Positions 17,827 to 28,100 of a stretch of DNA of 64,000 nt are shown here, in pieces. The first letter of the stretch is position 1, and every line of letters begins with the position of its first letter. The translations under genes and the position numbers were made by a program. This DNA comes from Candidatus Berkiella aquae. Its GTDB lineage: Bacteria > Pseudomonadota > Gammaproteobacteria > Berkiellales > Berkiellaceae. Where the stretch lies: contig NZ_LKAJ02000001.1 of NCBI RefSeq assembly GCF_001431295.2, forward strand, positions 3,100,001-3,164,000, given 5' to 3'. The notes under the pieces are model-generated. The model had not been told where the DNA came from. It worked only from the letters and a program-made list of their open reading frames with translations, and did not search any database.

Positions 17827-18261
17827 TTATTCATTCCCCTTTATCAATGTCTTGATTGCTTCTTGATTACTTGGCGATGATGCAAGCTGATATGCTTGGT
17901 TATTGTCTAACCAGCGATATCCTATGTGCTCATGGCTTAAGGTAATCGGTATTATTTTGGGTATCTCAAAAGTAAATACATGTTCTTTATTTTGAGTCAC
18001 CGATGGCGCATAACGATGTCGCCATTGAGGGTAAATCTCAAACCAATTAGCCAAATGACAATCTTTCATAATGCCATTTTCAATACCTAAGGCCGTTTCT
18101 TCTTTCAATTCACGCCACGCTGCCTCTAACGGCATTTCATCTGCTTCTAAACTACCGGTCACTGACTGCCAAAAGCTAGGATAATCAGCCCTTTGTAATA
18201 ATAAAACATCCGCTTGGGGCGTAAAAACAATCACTAATACAGATTCTGGTCGCTTCGTCAT
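17827..18261 (-). CDS. nudB: Dihydroneopterin triphosphate diphosphatase NudB (Nudix)
   Basis: A 144-residue Nudix hydrolase that removes pyrophosphate from dihydroneopterin triphosphate in folate synthesis. The Nudix box is complete: G-x5-E-x7-R-E-L-x-E-E ([20 protein letters not shown], about residues 36-55). The neighbouring [18 protein letters not shown] and RHRYAPSVT segments are specific to NudB and not to other Nudix proteins. It lies in the nudB-yebC-ruvC order known from E. coli; aspS, often beside it, is not present. Confidence 0.94.
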   Translation of the reverse strand: MTKRPESVLVIVFTPQADVLLLQRADYPSFWQSVTGSLEADEMPLEAAWRELKEETALGIENGIMKDCHLANWFEIYPQWRHRYAPSVTQNKEHVFTFEIPKIIPITLSHEHIGYRWLDNNQAYQLASSPSNQEAIKTLIKGNE

Positions 18262-18542
18262 TAGTGTGAAGAATGATTACAAGCAGCCTTTTGACAAGAA
18301 GGTGCTGCGACTTTACTTTCACCCTCATTGGCAGAGCTTGCGACATTACGTTGTTTAGACTTAGGGATTTCATCGGTTGCGTAATAACCCCCCCCCTTCA
18401 AACGAAAACTGGGTGCTGTCACGCATTTTTCCAGAGCCATAGATTGGCACTGAACACATGGCGTACTCGGTATTTCATCAATTTTAAGTAACAATTCTTG
18501 CTCTTGGCCGCAATCTAGGCATCGATATTGATAAATTGGCAT
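18261..18542 (-). CDS. FmdB family zinc ribbon protein
   Basis: A 93-residue protein with an N-terminal FmdB-type zinc ribbon (C9-x2-C12 and C33-x2-C36, in CLDCGQE and CVQCQSM) and a short LKGGGYY segment conserved in this family, followed by a disordered Ser/Lys tail ending in a Cys/His cluster. Function is not established; FmdB proteins are proposed regulators. The GGG codons are written as nine consecutive G on the coding strand (18388-18396), a slippage-prone run. It overlaps the nudB start by one base. Confidence 0.85.
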   Translation of the reverse strand: MPIYQYRCLDCGQEQELLLKIDEIPSTPCVQCQSMALEKCVTAPSFRLKGGGYYATDEIPKSKQRNVASSANEGESKVAAPSCQKAACNHSSH

Positions 18543-18781
18543 AGAAAAACCTCTAAGTCATGTAATTGTCTGAATAATATTCAGTTCCGCGTCATTTCAC
18601 TTTATACTGGCACCCTTTATTGAATTCTATTGAGACAACATAAGAGTGGGTAAATTTAACACCTAAACTAAAAATAATTTTGGCCGACATTGTGCCATCT
18701 CCTTCTCCAAAAGGGGATAGCAAGTCTTGCTCTGTTAATTAATAACTAAGTTAACTAGCAATATATTTAAAGGATCTGACT

Positions 18782-19033
18782 ATGCTCGTTCGTTTATTGA
18801 TGATATTAGGTATTTTAGCGTTAATCGCTTGGGGGGTTCTATGGTTCTTGAAGCGGCGCTTGCTCAAATGGCTAAGTCATTTACAGCCTCCTACCACAGG
18901 AACCTCAACAAACATCGTCAGTGAAAAATTAATTGAATGCGCGTACTGCCATACATTTTTCCCCAAAAATCGCGCTATCATTCGAGAAGAACATTTTTAC
19001 TGTTGCGAGGAGCATGCTTCTCTTTCACAATAA
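18782..19033 (+). CDS. PP0621-type small membrane protein
   Basis: An 83-residue protein with one N-terminal transmembrane segment (about residues 4-24), a basic stop-transfer region and a C-terminal CAYCHTFFPKNRAI...FYCCEEH motif with Cys/His residues that could bind zinc. This layout is that of the PP0621 family, usually found just ahead of the PilS-PilR two-component genes, as here (27-bp gap). Function unknown. ATG is preceded by AAAGGA at about eight bases. Confidence 0.8.
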   Translation: MLVRLLMILGILALIAWGVLWFLKRRLLKWLSHLQPPTTGTSTNIVSEKLIECAYCHTFFPKNRAIIREEHFYCCEEHASLSQ

Positions 19034-19060
19034 TCAAACCTATAGGAGAAGGAGCTCCAC

Positions 19061-20671
19061 TTGACACCAGCAATCCCTTTTCAGAGATCGGATCTGCAAG
19101 CCTATCTGTGGCAGTCATTACAATTATTCAATCTCTACCGCATTATATTAGCCATTGGCTTTGTGAGTCTCATCAAGTTTAATTTAGATGCTCAATTCTT
19201 TGGCATCGTTGATCGCTCTTTATATCAACAAGCCAGCCTATTTTACTTCTGTGCGAGCCTAGTTTTCCTCGTTTGCTCTTTGCTGTTTAAACGCAGTTAT
19301 GACTGGCAAGCCAATGTTCCCATTTTTATTGACGTAGTTGCCTTAATTGTTCTTATGCACGCAACCGGAGGCGTCATCTCTGGGGTTGGGATCTTACTGA
19401 TTGTTATTGCTGCGGGACACAGTCTTTTATTTCCCGGAAAATATTCTCTTTTAAGCGCCGCATCCGCTGCTATCTTGTTATTCTACGAACACAGCTATAA
19501 TCTCTTAACTGAAAAGGTCACTATCAATACCTACACTCAAGTCGGATTACTTGGCTGTGCTATTTTAGTAACCTCCATTGTGACCAACATTCTCTCTTTA
19601 CGAGCCAGACGCAACCAACAATTAGTTGAAAGCCAAGCACAACAACTCGCCACTTCACAACAATTGAATGCACATATTATTTCTGCAATGCATGATGGGG
19701 TTTTAGTATTCGATCAACGTTACCATATTCGCCTGATTAATGTTGCTGCAAGAACATTACTTGAACTGCAAGATTTTCCAAAGCATGATACACTCTATGA
19801 TTTACCAGTCACTTTTCAGCAATGCTTTGCAAAGTGGTTGAAAGAGCAGAAAAACTCCATCATTTTACAACTAAGACCCGGCGGTCCCGAATTACGTCTT
19901 AATTTCTATCCATTAGGGAAGGGATTGCCTTCGGGAACACTGGTATTTCTCAATGACATTGAATCTGAAACCAGACGAGCACAAGATTTAAAATTAGCTT
20001 CTTTAGGACATTTGACAGCGAATATTGCACACGAGCTACGTAACCCATTGGGCACTGTAAGCCATGCCGCACAATTACTTGCAGAATCACAAATGCTCAT
20101 CCCAGAAGATCAACAATTGGTCAATATGATTAAGCAACATTGTAATAGAATGAATACCGTGATCCAGAATGTATTATCGTTGTCAGGTCGTAAGCCTGCT
20201 AGAACAGAAAAAATAGCTTTAGTGCCCTGGCTTCAACAATTTATCAAAGATCTTTCAATTCAAAATATAGGTGCTCCCAAAATCACGCTCACTGCTGATA
20301 AAAATGATTTGCAAGTTAATGTCGACCCCAGTCAATTAACCCAAATATTAATTAATTTATGTGAAAATGGTTTGCGTTATAGCTTTAAAAAACATGGTCA
20401 GGCTTCTCTCATTTTACGGGTTTTTTTATCAGAATCCCCACCTATGATTATTTTAGATGTCATTGACGATGGCGAGGGAATATCAACTGAAGTGGCTAAG
20501 CATATTTTCGAACCCTTTTTCTCAACTGAAAATAATGGCTCTGGACTTGGATTATATATCGCTAAAGAGCTGAGCCAAATGAATGGCACCAGACTTGATT
20601 ATGTATCGACTCATCATCAAGATGGTTCACAATTTAGACTGACATTTCCCAAAGGAGAGGCAAACACGTAA
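19061..20671 (+). CDS. pilS: Two-component sensor histidine kinase PilS
   Basis: A 536-residue inner membrane kinase controlling type IV pilin expression with PilR. Six hydrophobic segments are seen (about residues 20-180), a cytoplasmic PAS-like domain (about 200-300), a dimerisation domain with the phospho-acceptor His in NIAHELRNPLG, and a C-terminal HATPase with N box (NLCENGLRYS), G1 (DDGEGI) and G2 (GSGLGLYIAKEL). In Pseudomonas PilS senses PilA levels in the membrane. The start is TTG 19061 with a strong GGAG six bases upstream. It overlaps pilR by one base. Confidence 0.93.
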   Translation: MTPAIPFQRSDLQAYLWQSLQLFNLYRIILAIGFVSLIKFNLDAQFFGIVDRSLYQQASLFYFCASLVFLVCSLLFKRSYDWQANVPIFIDVVALIVLMHATGGVISGVGILLIVIAAGHSLLFPGKYSLLSAASAAILLFYEHSYNLLTEKVTINTYTQVGLLGCAILVTSIVTNILSLRARRNQQLVESQAQQLATSQQLNAHIISAMHDGVLVFDQRYHIRLINVAARTLLELQDFPKHDTLYDLPVTFQQCFAKWLKEQKNSIILQLRPGGPELRLNFYPLGKGLPSGTLVFLNDIESETRRAQDLKLASLGHLTANIAHELRNPLGTVSHAAQLLAESQMLIPEDQQLVNMIKQHCNRMNTVIQNVLSLSGRKPARTEKIALVPWLQQFIKDLSIQNIGAPKITLTADKNDLQVNVDPSQLTQILINLCENGLRYSFKKHGQASLILRVFLSESPPMIILDVIDDGEGISTEVAKHIFEPFFSTENNGSGLGLYIAKELSQMNGTRLDYVSTHHQDGSQFRLTFPKGEANT

Positions 20672-21996
20672 TGGAACCCCTCGCACTCATCATTGATGAT
20701 GAACCGGATATCTGCCAACTGCTTGAAATCACACTTAGAAGAATGTCAATTAATGCCCTTTCCGTTCAAAGCATTAAAGAGGCAAAAAAACTACTAGCCA
20801 CTCGAACTTTTGATATCTGTCTTACCGATATGCGATTAGGTGACGGTAATGGTTTAGATCTGGTTTCCTTCGTACAAACGCATTATCCGCAAATGCCTAT
20901 TGCGGTGATTACAGCACACGGCAATATGGAAACAGCCGTTAAAGCGCTTAAGTTAGGAGCTTTTGATTGCATTTCTAAACCAGTTGATTTAAATCAATTA
21001 CGCGATATCGTTTCCGGAGCCCTAAAATTAAACGCCAATACTCATAATGATCTGCAAGAGCAGCTTATTGGTCAATCCGCTATTTTGCAGACATTAAGGC
21101 AACAAATTGCAAAACTAGCCCGCTCTCAAGCGCCTGTCTATATCAGCGGACCGTCGGGTTGTGGTAAAGAATTAGTCGCTAGAATTATCCATCAAAGTGG
21201 TTCTCGTCAGGAAGGACCTTTCATTCCTGTGAATTGTGGTGCCATTCCACAAGAATTAATGGAAAGTGAATTTTTTGGATTTCTTAAAGGCAGTTTTACA
21301 GGCGCTCATTTTGATAAAATGGGTTTTTTCAAAGCTGCCCATAAAGGTACTTTATTCCTCGATGAAGTTGCTGATTTACCTATCGCGATGCAAGTGAAAT
21401 TATTACGCGCCATTCAAGAAAAAGCCATTCGACCACTTGGAAGCAATCAAGAAATGGCTGTTGATGTGCGTATCCTGTGTGCAACTCACAAAAATTTACA
21501 TCATCTTGTTCAGCAGAATCTTTTTCGCCAAGATCTTTTCTATCGCTTGAATGTGATTGAACTGAGAGTGCCTAGTCTTCAAGAACGCAAAGAAGATATT
21601 CCTCTGCTCACCACGCATATCCTTACCAAAATTGCTGCAAATAGTACTCAAACGCCACCTACTTTAGACAATGAAGCGATTGAGATACTGTGTGATTACA
21701 ATTATCCAGGTAACGTTAGAGAGTTAGAAAATATCCTTGAACGAGCCTTAACGCTCAGTGATGGCAAACACATTACATTGCATGATTTACATTTACCTCA
21801 TCAAGCGCAAACCATAGAACAACAAACGGAATTAGGGCTGGATGATTATCTCATTTCTATGGAAAGACAAGTTATTTTAGATGCTTTAGAGAAAGCGCAC
21901 GGCAATAAAACGGCTGCTGCAAAACTGCTTGGCATTAGCTTTCGAACCTTGCGCTACCGATTAAAAAAGATAGGCTTAGATAGCGATGCCAAATAA
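20671..21996 (+). CDS. pilR: Sigma-54-dependent response regulator PilR
   Basis: A 441-residue NtrC-type activator: receiver domain (phospho-acceptor D53 in CLTDMRLGDG, K in ISKPVD), central AAA+ domain with Walker A GPSGCGKE, the sigma-54 contact loop as GSFTGA (GAFTGA in most relatives), Walker B TLFLDEV, and a C-terminal Fis-type HTH (NKTAAAKLLGISFRTLRYRLKK). It should activate RpoN-dependent promoters such as pilA; no pilA lies in this window. It overlaps the next pilin gene by 11 bases. Confidence 0.94.
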   Translation: MEPLALIIDDEPDICQLLEITLRRMSINALSVQSIKEAKKLLATRTFDICLTDMRLGDGNGLDLVSFVQTHYPQMPIAVITAHGNMETAVKALKLGAFDCISKPVDLNQLRDIVSGALKLNANTHNDLQEQLIGQSAILQTLRQQIAKLARSQAPVYISGPSGCGKELVARIIHQSGSRQEGPFIPVNCGAIPQELMESEFFGFLKGSFTGAHFDKMGFFKAAHKGTLFLDEVADLPIAMQVKLLRAIQEKAIRPLGSNQEMAVDVRILCATHKNLHHLVQQNLFRQDLFYRLNVIELRVPSLQERKEDIPLLTTHILTKIAANSTQTPPTLDNEAIEILCDYNYPGNVRELENILERALTLSDGKHITLHDLHLPHQAQTIEQQTELGLDDYLISMERQVILDALEKAHGNKTAAAKLLGISFRTLRYRLKKIGLDSDAK

Positions 21997-22459
21997 TAAT
22001 CGTGGTTTTACTTTGTTGGAGCTGCTCGTTACTTTATTAATCATCAGCATCCTCTTCATGTTATGCCAAACGAACTTTAGTCCGTTGTTATCACGCATGG
22101 TTTCACAAGATGATGCGTACCGTTTTTTTCAAACCTTAACCTATGCTAGGCAGGTTGCCATTAAGCATAATCAATTAATACAGGTTTGTCCCACACTCAA
22201 TCAGCATGATTGCACAGCGGATTGGTCAAAAGGTTATATGGTTTTTTATCATCCTTCTGCTTCTGCACAAGACATTACAATACTGCGATATGAAAACACT
22301 CATTCCCGTAGTGATATTCAAACATACCAACCTGTAATAGTTCAATTTACAGGGGACGGGCGATGTTTAAACCGCACTACATTTCATATTCATGGCGAAA
22401 AATCATCGAAGATTGTCCTTTATGATAGTGGACGCATTCGTCTGATTTGCGGTGCTTAA
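21986..22459 (+). CDS. fimT: Type IV minor pilin, FimT/GspH family
   Basis: A 157-residue pilin-like protein. It has a short basic leader ending in G with prepilin cleavage site RGFTLLELL and Glu5 in the mature form, then a hydrophobic helix (about 12-30). The GspH-type globular part contains a CPTLNQHDC...DWSKGYMVF segment typical of FimT/FimU. Some FimT proteins bind DNA during transformation; this is not testable here. Start ATG 21986 overlaps pilR by 11 bases. Confidence 0.85.
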   Translation: MPNNNRGFTLLELLVTLLIISILFMLCQTNFSPLLSRMVSQDDAYRFFQTLTYARQVAIKHNQLIQVCPTLNQHDCTADWSKGYMVFYHPSASAQDITILRYENTHSRSDIQTYQPVIVQFTGDGRCLNRTTFHIHGEKSSKIVLYDSGRIRLICGA

Positions 22460-22520
22460 AAATAAACGTGCTTGCTCAAACGACTGGCAAGTACAGCCAA
22501 TATACGCTATCTAATGGAGT

Positions 22521-23060
22521 ATGCATAAGAAATTTACAAAACGTGGTTTTACGCTCATTGAGTTGCTAATAACCATTCTCGTTCTGGCTATTGTCATGGC
22601 AATTGCCATTCCTTCTTTTTACTCTATTATCCAAAATAATTTAACCGTCGCGACAAGCAACGATCTGATGATTTCACTTAATTATGCCCGTTCTGAAGCG
22701 ATTAAACGCGGAGCGAATGTTTCACTTTGTCCTGCAGCTGATCAAACATTTAGTGGCTGTGGCAACGACTGGAATCAAGGTTGGCTTATTTTTGTGAATC
22801 CTAACGCAAATACTAATTACTCTGCTAGCAACAGTGCGCAAGTATTATTACGCACGCAAAGCTTTTCTGGCGCAACTCCAAATATTACGACATCACCAAG
22901 TACATCATTAGCTAACTATAATAGTGCTGGATTTGCTGGCACAAATACCAGTAATTTAACCTTTAATATCAGCGCAACAGGTTGTCAGGGACCTTATGCT
23001 CGTAGCTTAAATATTTCTATGACCGGACGTGTCACGGTGACCAAGAGCAATTGTCCTTAA
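22521..23060 (+). CDS. fimU: Type IV minor pilin, FimU-like (GspH family)
   Basis: A 179-residue minor pilin with prepilin motif KRGFTLIELL, a long hydrophobic helix and GspH-type core (SLCPAADQTFSGCGNDWNQGWLIF). It ends in a Cys-containing strand. Minor pilins FimU, PilV, PilW, PilX and PilE form the priming complex at the pilus tip with PilY1. The gene is cotranscribed with, but 61 bases after, fimT. The GGAG before ATG is only about two bases away, closer than usual; no better start exists. Naming between FimT and FimU follows order. Confidence 0.85.
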   Translation: MHKKFTKRGFTLIELLITILVLAIVMAIAIPSFYSIIQNNLTVATSNDLMISLNYARSEAIKRGANVSLCPAADQTFSGCGNDWNQGWLIFVNPNANTNYSASNSAQVLLRTQSFSGATPNITTSPSTSLANYNSAGFAGTNTSNLTFNISATGCQGPYARSLNISMTGRVTVTKSNCP

Positions 23061-23174
23061 TGGTAAAGCATTCCTCTTATCGGCCTATTCATTTCTCTTA
23101 TCTTAACTTCCCTCTTAGGGCATCTTTCTTTTATAAACTATGATTAAGCTAATTCTTTTCTATGGAATGAAACA

Positions 23175-23783
23175 ATGCAACCACTCAGATGTGAGAGTCT
23201 ATATAAAATAGCTGGCTTCACGTTACTTGAAGTGTTAATCGCGATTGTGGTTTTTTCTATAGGATTGCTTGGTTTAGCTAGCTTACAAGTGATGGGGCTT
23301 CGTTTAAATCATGATTCTCTCCTAAGAACCGTTGCAACAATTCAAGCCAATGACATGGCAGACAGAATGCGCACGAATGTTGCAGCAACTTCTTTGGGAG
23401 TCACAAGCCCTTATAATAATCCATCAAAAAGTGCAACAGGAAATCCTAATTGCTTAGGCAAGGATTCTTCTGGCAATAATGCAAATGTACAATGCACGGC
23501 AGCGCAAATGGCCGCTCATGATTTTTATGAATGGTATGCTAATTTAGGTGGCAGTAGCGCAACCGGCTGGAGTCCAGCAACGCCAGCAGCTCTGCCGTCG
23601 GGCACGGGCGTTGTATGTATCGACAGCACTCCCAATGATGGTACGCCTTCCAATCCAGGATGTGATAATGTTGTTGCTATCGCTGGCAAACCTATTTTTG
23701 CAATAAAAATATGGTGGGTTGAAAGAGTCGATGCGAATAGCCCTGGCACAACACATCGATATGTGATGAGTTTTTCATTATGA
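23175..23783 (+). CDS. pilV: Type IV minor pilin PilV
   Basis: A 202-residue minor pilin with prepilin site AGFTLLEVLIAIVVFSIGLLGLASLQ, the typical PilV opening, followed by the R-x-N-x-D-S segment and an extended region with several cysteines. It is part of the tip initiation complex. The TGA stop overlaps the pilW start in ATGA. Confidence 0.9.
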   Translation: MQPLRCESLYKIAGFTLLEVLIAIVVFSIGLLGLASLQVMGLRLNHDSLLRTVATIQANDMADRMRTNVAATSLGVTSPYNNPSKSATGNPNCLGKDSSGNNANVQCTAAQMAAHDFYEWYANLGGSSATGWSPATPAALPSGTGVVCIDSTPNDGTPSNPGCDNVVAIAGKPIFAIKIWWVERVDANSPGTTHRYVMSFSL

Positions 23784-24580
23784 AAATGAATATGATGCAA
23801 AAATGTAATCAAGGTTTTTCGCTTATCGAAGCATTGATAGCGATTACCCTAAGTTTGTTGTTATTGGCTGGCGTATTGCAAATATTTCTCAATAATAAAA
23901 ATAGTTACAACTTAGGCAGCGGCTTTTCACAGCTGCAAGAAAATGGACGTTTCACAACACAATATTTATCTCGTACCGTACGATTAGCGGGTTATCGAAG
24001 TGCTCCGCCTGCCAATACTGCCTTCCCTGCAATGAGCACGATTTTCCCTAGTACCGCTCCCTATGTAACCGGCACGAATAATACCGGCCTTAATGGCAGT
24101 GATGCTTTAACAATACGTTACCAAGGAAGCGGAAATGGCGCAGGCACGCCTGATGGCACTATCCGTGATTGCTTAAATTTTGCCATCGATTCTAATGTCG
24201 TTGCTTCAAGCACTTTTTCACTAACTGCCAATAGTGAATTACAATGCCAAACTAACAATCCTAGTGCTTCTCCTTCTAATAATACTCAAATATTAATTAA
24301 CGGAGTTGAGAATTTTCACGTTTTATTTGGCGAGGATCTCAATAATGATAATTCCGCCGATCGTTATGTACCTGCCAATTTTTCTGGTTTAGATATGAGT
24401 CGCGTCGTTAGCGTTCGTATTGCATTGCTACTTCGTTCAGATGATCCTATTAGGCCGAATGCAAATGCCATTACTTATAATCTTTTAGGCACTGCTTATA
24501 CCGCAGCAAATGATAAGTATTTAAGGCAACCCGTGATTTTTACTGTTTTATTAAGAAATCAATTGAGTAAACCTTTTTAG
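23780..24580 (+). CDS. pilW: Type IV minor pilin PilW
   Basis: A 266-residue minor pilin with prepilin site QGFSLIEALIAITLSLLLLAGVLQIF, characteristic of PilW, and a long C-terminal domain ending LRNQLSKPF. The family's ENGRFTTQYLSRTVRLAGYR segment is present near residue 55. The start may be the first ATG (23780, overlapping pilV) or either of two in-frame ATGs just after. It precedes pilX by 12 bases. Confidence 0.9.
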   Translation: MKMNMMQKCNQGFSLIEALIAITLSLLLLAGVLQIFLNNKNSYNLGSGFSQLQENGRFTTQYLSRTVRLAGYRSAPPANTAFPAMSTIFPSTAPYVTGTNNTGLNGSDALTIRYQGSGNGAGTPDGTIRDCLNFAIDSNVVASSTFSLTANSELQCQTNNPSASPSNNTQILINGVENFHVLFGEDLNNDNSADRYVPANFSGLDMSRVVSVRIALLLRSDDPIRPNANAITYNLLGTAYTAANDKYLRQPVIFTVLLRNQLSKPF

Positions 24581-24592
24581 GAGGATGAGAAC

Positions 24593-25120
24593 ATGAACAT
24601 CAACCTTAAACTCCAACAAAAAGGGATGGTTCTTATCGTTGGTCTGATTTTCTTGCTCATCTTGACCATGATAGGTGTGTCTGCGATGAATTCAACCGCA
24701 CTCAGTGAAAAATTAACACAAAATTTACGTGACAGCACCACCGCTTTTGAAGCATCTGAAGCATCACTCGCAGAAGGTGAATCTTGGCTCACCGCGCAAA
24801 CAACGCCACCTGTGCCTGTTTCAACTTGTTCCAGTAGTCCTTGCAATGTCTGGCAAGCCAATACCCTAGCTGCACCTTATTCACAATCCAGTAGTTGGTG
24901 GCAAACTAATGCAAAATCTTTTTCTGGCACCATTTACGGTGTGGTCGCACAACCTAGATACATCATCGAATATTATGGATTTGTTCCCTATGAATTATCA
25001 CCCGATGCAGCAGGAAGAGGACAAGGATATTATCTGTATCGTGTTAATGCACGAGGAACCGGCGCAACCGCCAATGCGCAAATCAATTTGCAGTCAATTT
25101 ATTCAACGCAGTTCAATTAG
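24593..25120 (+). CDS. pilX: Type IV minor pilin PilX
   Basis: A 175-residue PilX-type pilin. The cleavage context is QKGMVLIVGLIFLLILTMIG, with the G-M-V-L start and missing Glu5 that typify PilX. The N-SATALSEKL segment and alternating Ser/Thr C-terminus match the family. AGGAGG precedes the ATG at about nine bases. In Neisseria and Pseudomonas PilX affects pilus assembly and aggregation. It ends next to pilY1. Confidence 0.88.
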   Translation: MNINLKLQQKGMVLIVGLIFLLILTMIGVSAMNSTALSEKLTQNLRDSTTAFEASEASLAEGESWLTAQTTPPVPVSTCSSSPCNVWQANTLAAPYSQSSSWWQTNAKSFSGTIYGVVAQPRYIIEYYGFVPYELSPDAAGRGQGYYLYRVNARGTGATANAQINLQSIYSTQFN

Positions 25121-25129
25121 GTGACTGCC

Positions 25130-28100
25130 ATGAAAAAAGTATTGAATTTTATCATCCTCATTGCACTGAGTGGCTTTTCGGCATTGTCGAATGCCGCTAC
25201 GCTAAACCTAACCCAAACTCCATTGTTTGCTGCCTCTTTTGTGCCACCTAATATTTTTTTCGAACTCGATGATTCTGGCTCTATGGATTGGGAAATGTCA
25301 GTTGGTTCTTATTGGAATTTTTGCGCCTATGATCCCAATGCGACGGGAATATATTCGCTTAATCCTATTTGTGGCTCCTATGGTTCAGATGATGGCTTGA
25401 TCAGAAGTTATGCTAATGGGAACTATCGTTCTTTTACCTATATGTATGCTAATAATGATAATCTTTATTCAGATAGTTGCAGTTCCGATACCTATAATGC
25501 AATCGAAGCCTGTTCCAGCGCTGGCACTAAAGAATGGCGGGTTTATTCCGTTGACTTAAACTCGATTTATTATGATCCAAGTTCAACTTTTACACCTTGG
25601 ATTGGACCTTGTTTAAATGTGGGCACCGCGTGTGCTAATGCCAGTTTCACTGCTGCTCGTAGTAATCCTGATCAAAGTCAATCAGGTTATACTGCCACAC
25701 GAAATTTATCAGGAAGCGTTTATGAAGTATGGATTGATGATCGTGGTTTTGATCCTGCTGATCAGCGCCCTCTTCGTGCACTGAGTGTGAATGCCACCGC
25801 TACACCTAATGGCATTATTGATTTATGGGATAGTCACGTACGCGTTCAGCTAAACTCCAGTAACGCACAAGTTTATTCTATCACCTATAACCCCAATGCG
25901 CTTGGTCTTAATGCAACCCAAACACTCAAAGCAACCTTATCAAGTTCTACCGCATGTTATAACGTGTTAGGAAATAAAGATCTTGTTACTCAAGTCTTTA
26001 ACGGCAGTTTAGCTTACACCAGCACAGGACAGCCAGGTTGTCGAACGCTCGCTGATGCGCAAACTAATTTTGCCAATTGGTATCAATATAATCGTCGTCG
26101 ATCATTTGTTGCTAAAAATGCCATTGGTAGTGTGATTAATCGCTTTGGCAGTTATCGATATGGACTGAATGTGATTAATAATAGTCTTTTTATTCAAATG
26201 CCAAGCAACACTGACTATGCTACGCAAAATCAGAATCTGGTCAATTCACTCTATGGCTTTACTTGGCAAGCTTTAGGAACGCCATTGCGTACAGGATTAG
26301 CAAGAGCTGGCCAATATTATAATGGTACGCTTTCGAATACAACGAGCCCGATTATTTACCCTTGTCAACAAAACTTTACAATATTAGTGACTGACGGTTT
26401 TTGGAATGACACAACAGGCCCTAGCTATGTCGGCGATAGTGACAGGGATGGTATATCACAAACGCTTGCTGATGTGGCACGCTATTATTACATCACGGAT
26501 TTAAGCTCATTAGCCAATCAAGTCCTGCCAACCGCTACCGATCCAGCAACATACCAACATATGGTTACTTTTACGATTGGTTTTAATATTAATGGACTCT
26601 TGGTTGATACCGATGGTGATGGTTGGCCAAATCCACCTTTGGCAGTTAATGGTAATTGGGGGAATCCTTTTAATAGTGATGCTGAAAAAGTTGATGACTT
26701 ATGGCATGCAGCCTTTAATAGTAAAGGTTCCTATCTGAGTGCCCAAAGTGCTGCTTCCATTTCAACAGCACTAAGCAACGTCTTTGCAACCATTACTGCG
26801 CGTAGCTCCTCTGCTGCGCCGGCGGCACAAAATTCAACCTTACTTAATTCAAGTTCCCAAGTATTCCAAGCTCTCTTTAATACCAATAATTGGACTGGCG
26901 ATCTACTCGCCTATAATATTGGTGTTAATAATCAATTAGCGACGACGCCAAGCTGGAGTGCTTCATGTGCTCTTACAGGTGGTACTTGTAACCAGACTTC
27001 GAGTACTACGACCGGTATTGCAGCGAATAATCGAGTCATCATCACTCGAAACTGGACTGGCGCAAATAATGGTATTGCTTTTCGCTGGCCAAGTAATTAT
27101 ACAAGTTATAAAGTCAGTAATGCTTTACCCACTAATTTGGCGAATTTTTTAAGTCAAGCGCCATACCCTGCCAATACAACAACGACTTCGCAAATCAGTG
27201 CAAATCAGGCTTACGGCCAACAATTACTCAATTACTTAAGAGGCGAACGTACGCAAGAAACACAATACGGTGGTAGTTATTCTTTCAGAGATCGTACTAG
27301 CATTTTAGGGGACATTGTTGATTCCGCACCTATTTACGTGGGGCCTCCTAGTCGCACTTATCCGGATAGCATGGAAACGGCTCCCTATAGTAGCTTTGTT
27401 TCATCCTACCGAACACGATTACCGTTAGTGTATGTCGGTGCTAACGATGGCATGCTTCATGCTTTCTCGGCAACGGATGGGGCAGAAAAAATGTCCTATA
27501 TCAGTGGAAATTCGCAAATTTTTCGAAACTTACCCTATCTTAGCATTACTCCTTATCAACATGTGTATTTTAATGATGGCTCTCCCATTGATGCCGATGT
27601 TTTTTATAATAGTGCATGGCATACCATTATTGCCTCTGGATTAGGCAATGGTGGCCAATCACTTTATGCATTAGATGTGACCAATCCCAATAATTTTACC
27701 GAAGCAAATGCCGCTAGTATTTACTTATTTGAATTTAGTGATGTGAACGACCCCGATTTTGGTTATGTGCAAGGCCAACCCGTTATTGCCAAAGTAAGAA
27801 CTGGTTTGAATCAAAGTAAGTGGGCCATTATTGTCAATAACGGGTACAACAGTACTGTCGCCGATGGTAATGCCAGCACTACCGGTAGAGCAGCCTTGTT
27901 CATCTTATTTATTGAACAAGGAGCAAATGGTGCCTGGGTTGCGGATCAGAGTTATATCAAAATTCCTGTCGGCCCCACCAATCTAACTACCCCGAATGGA
28001 CTTAGCACACCTTATGCGGTCGATGTTGATGGTGATTATATTGTTGATTATGTTTATGCCGGTGATCTGAAAGGGAATATGTGGAAATTTGATTTAAGAA

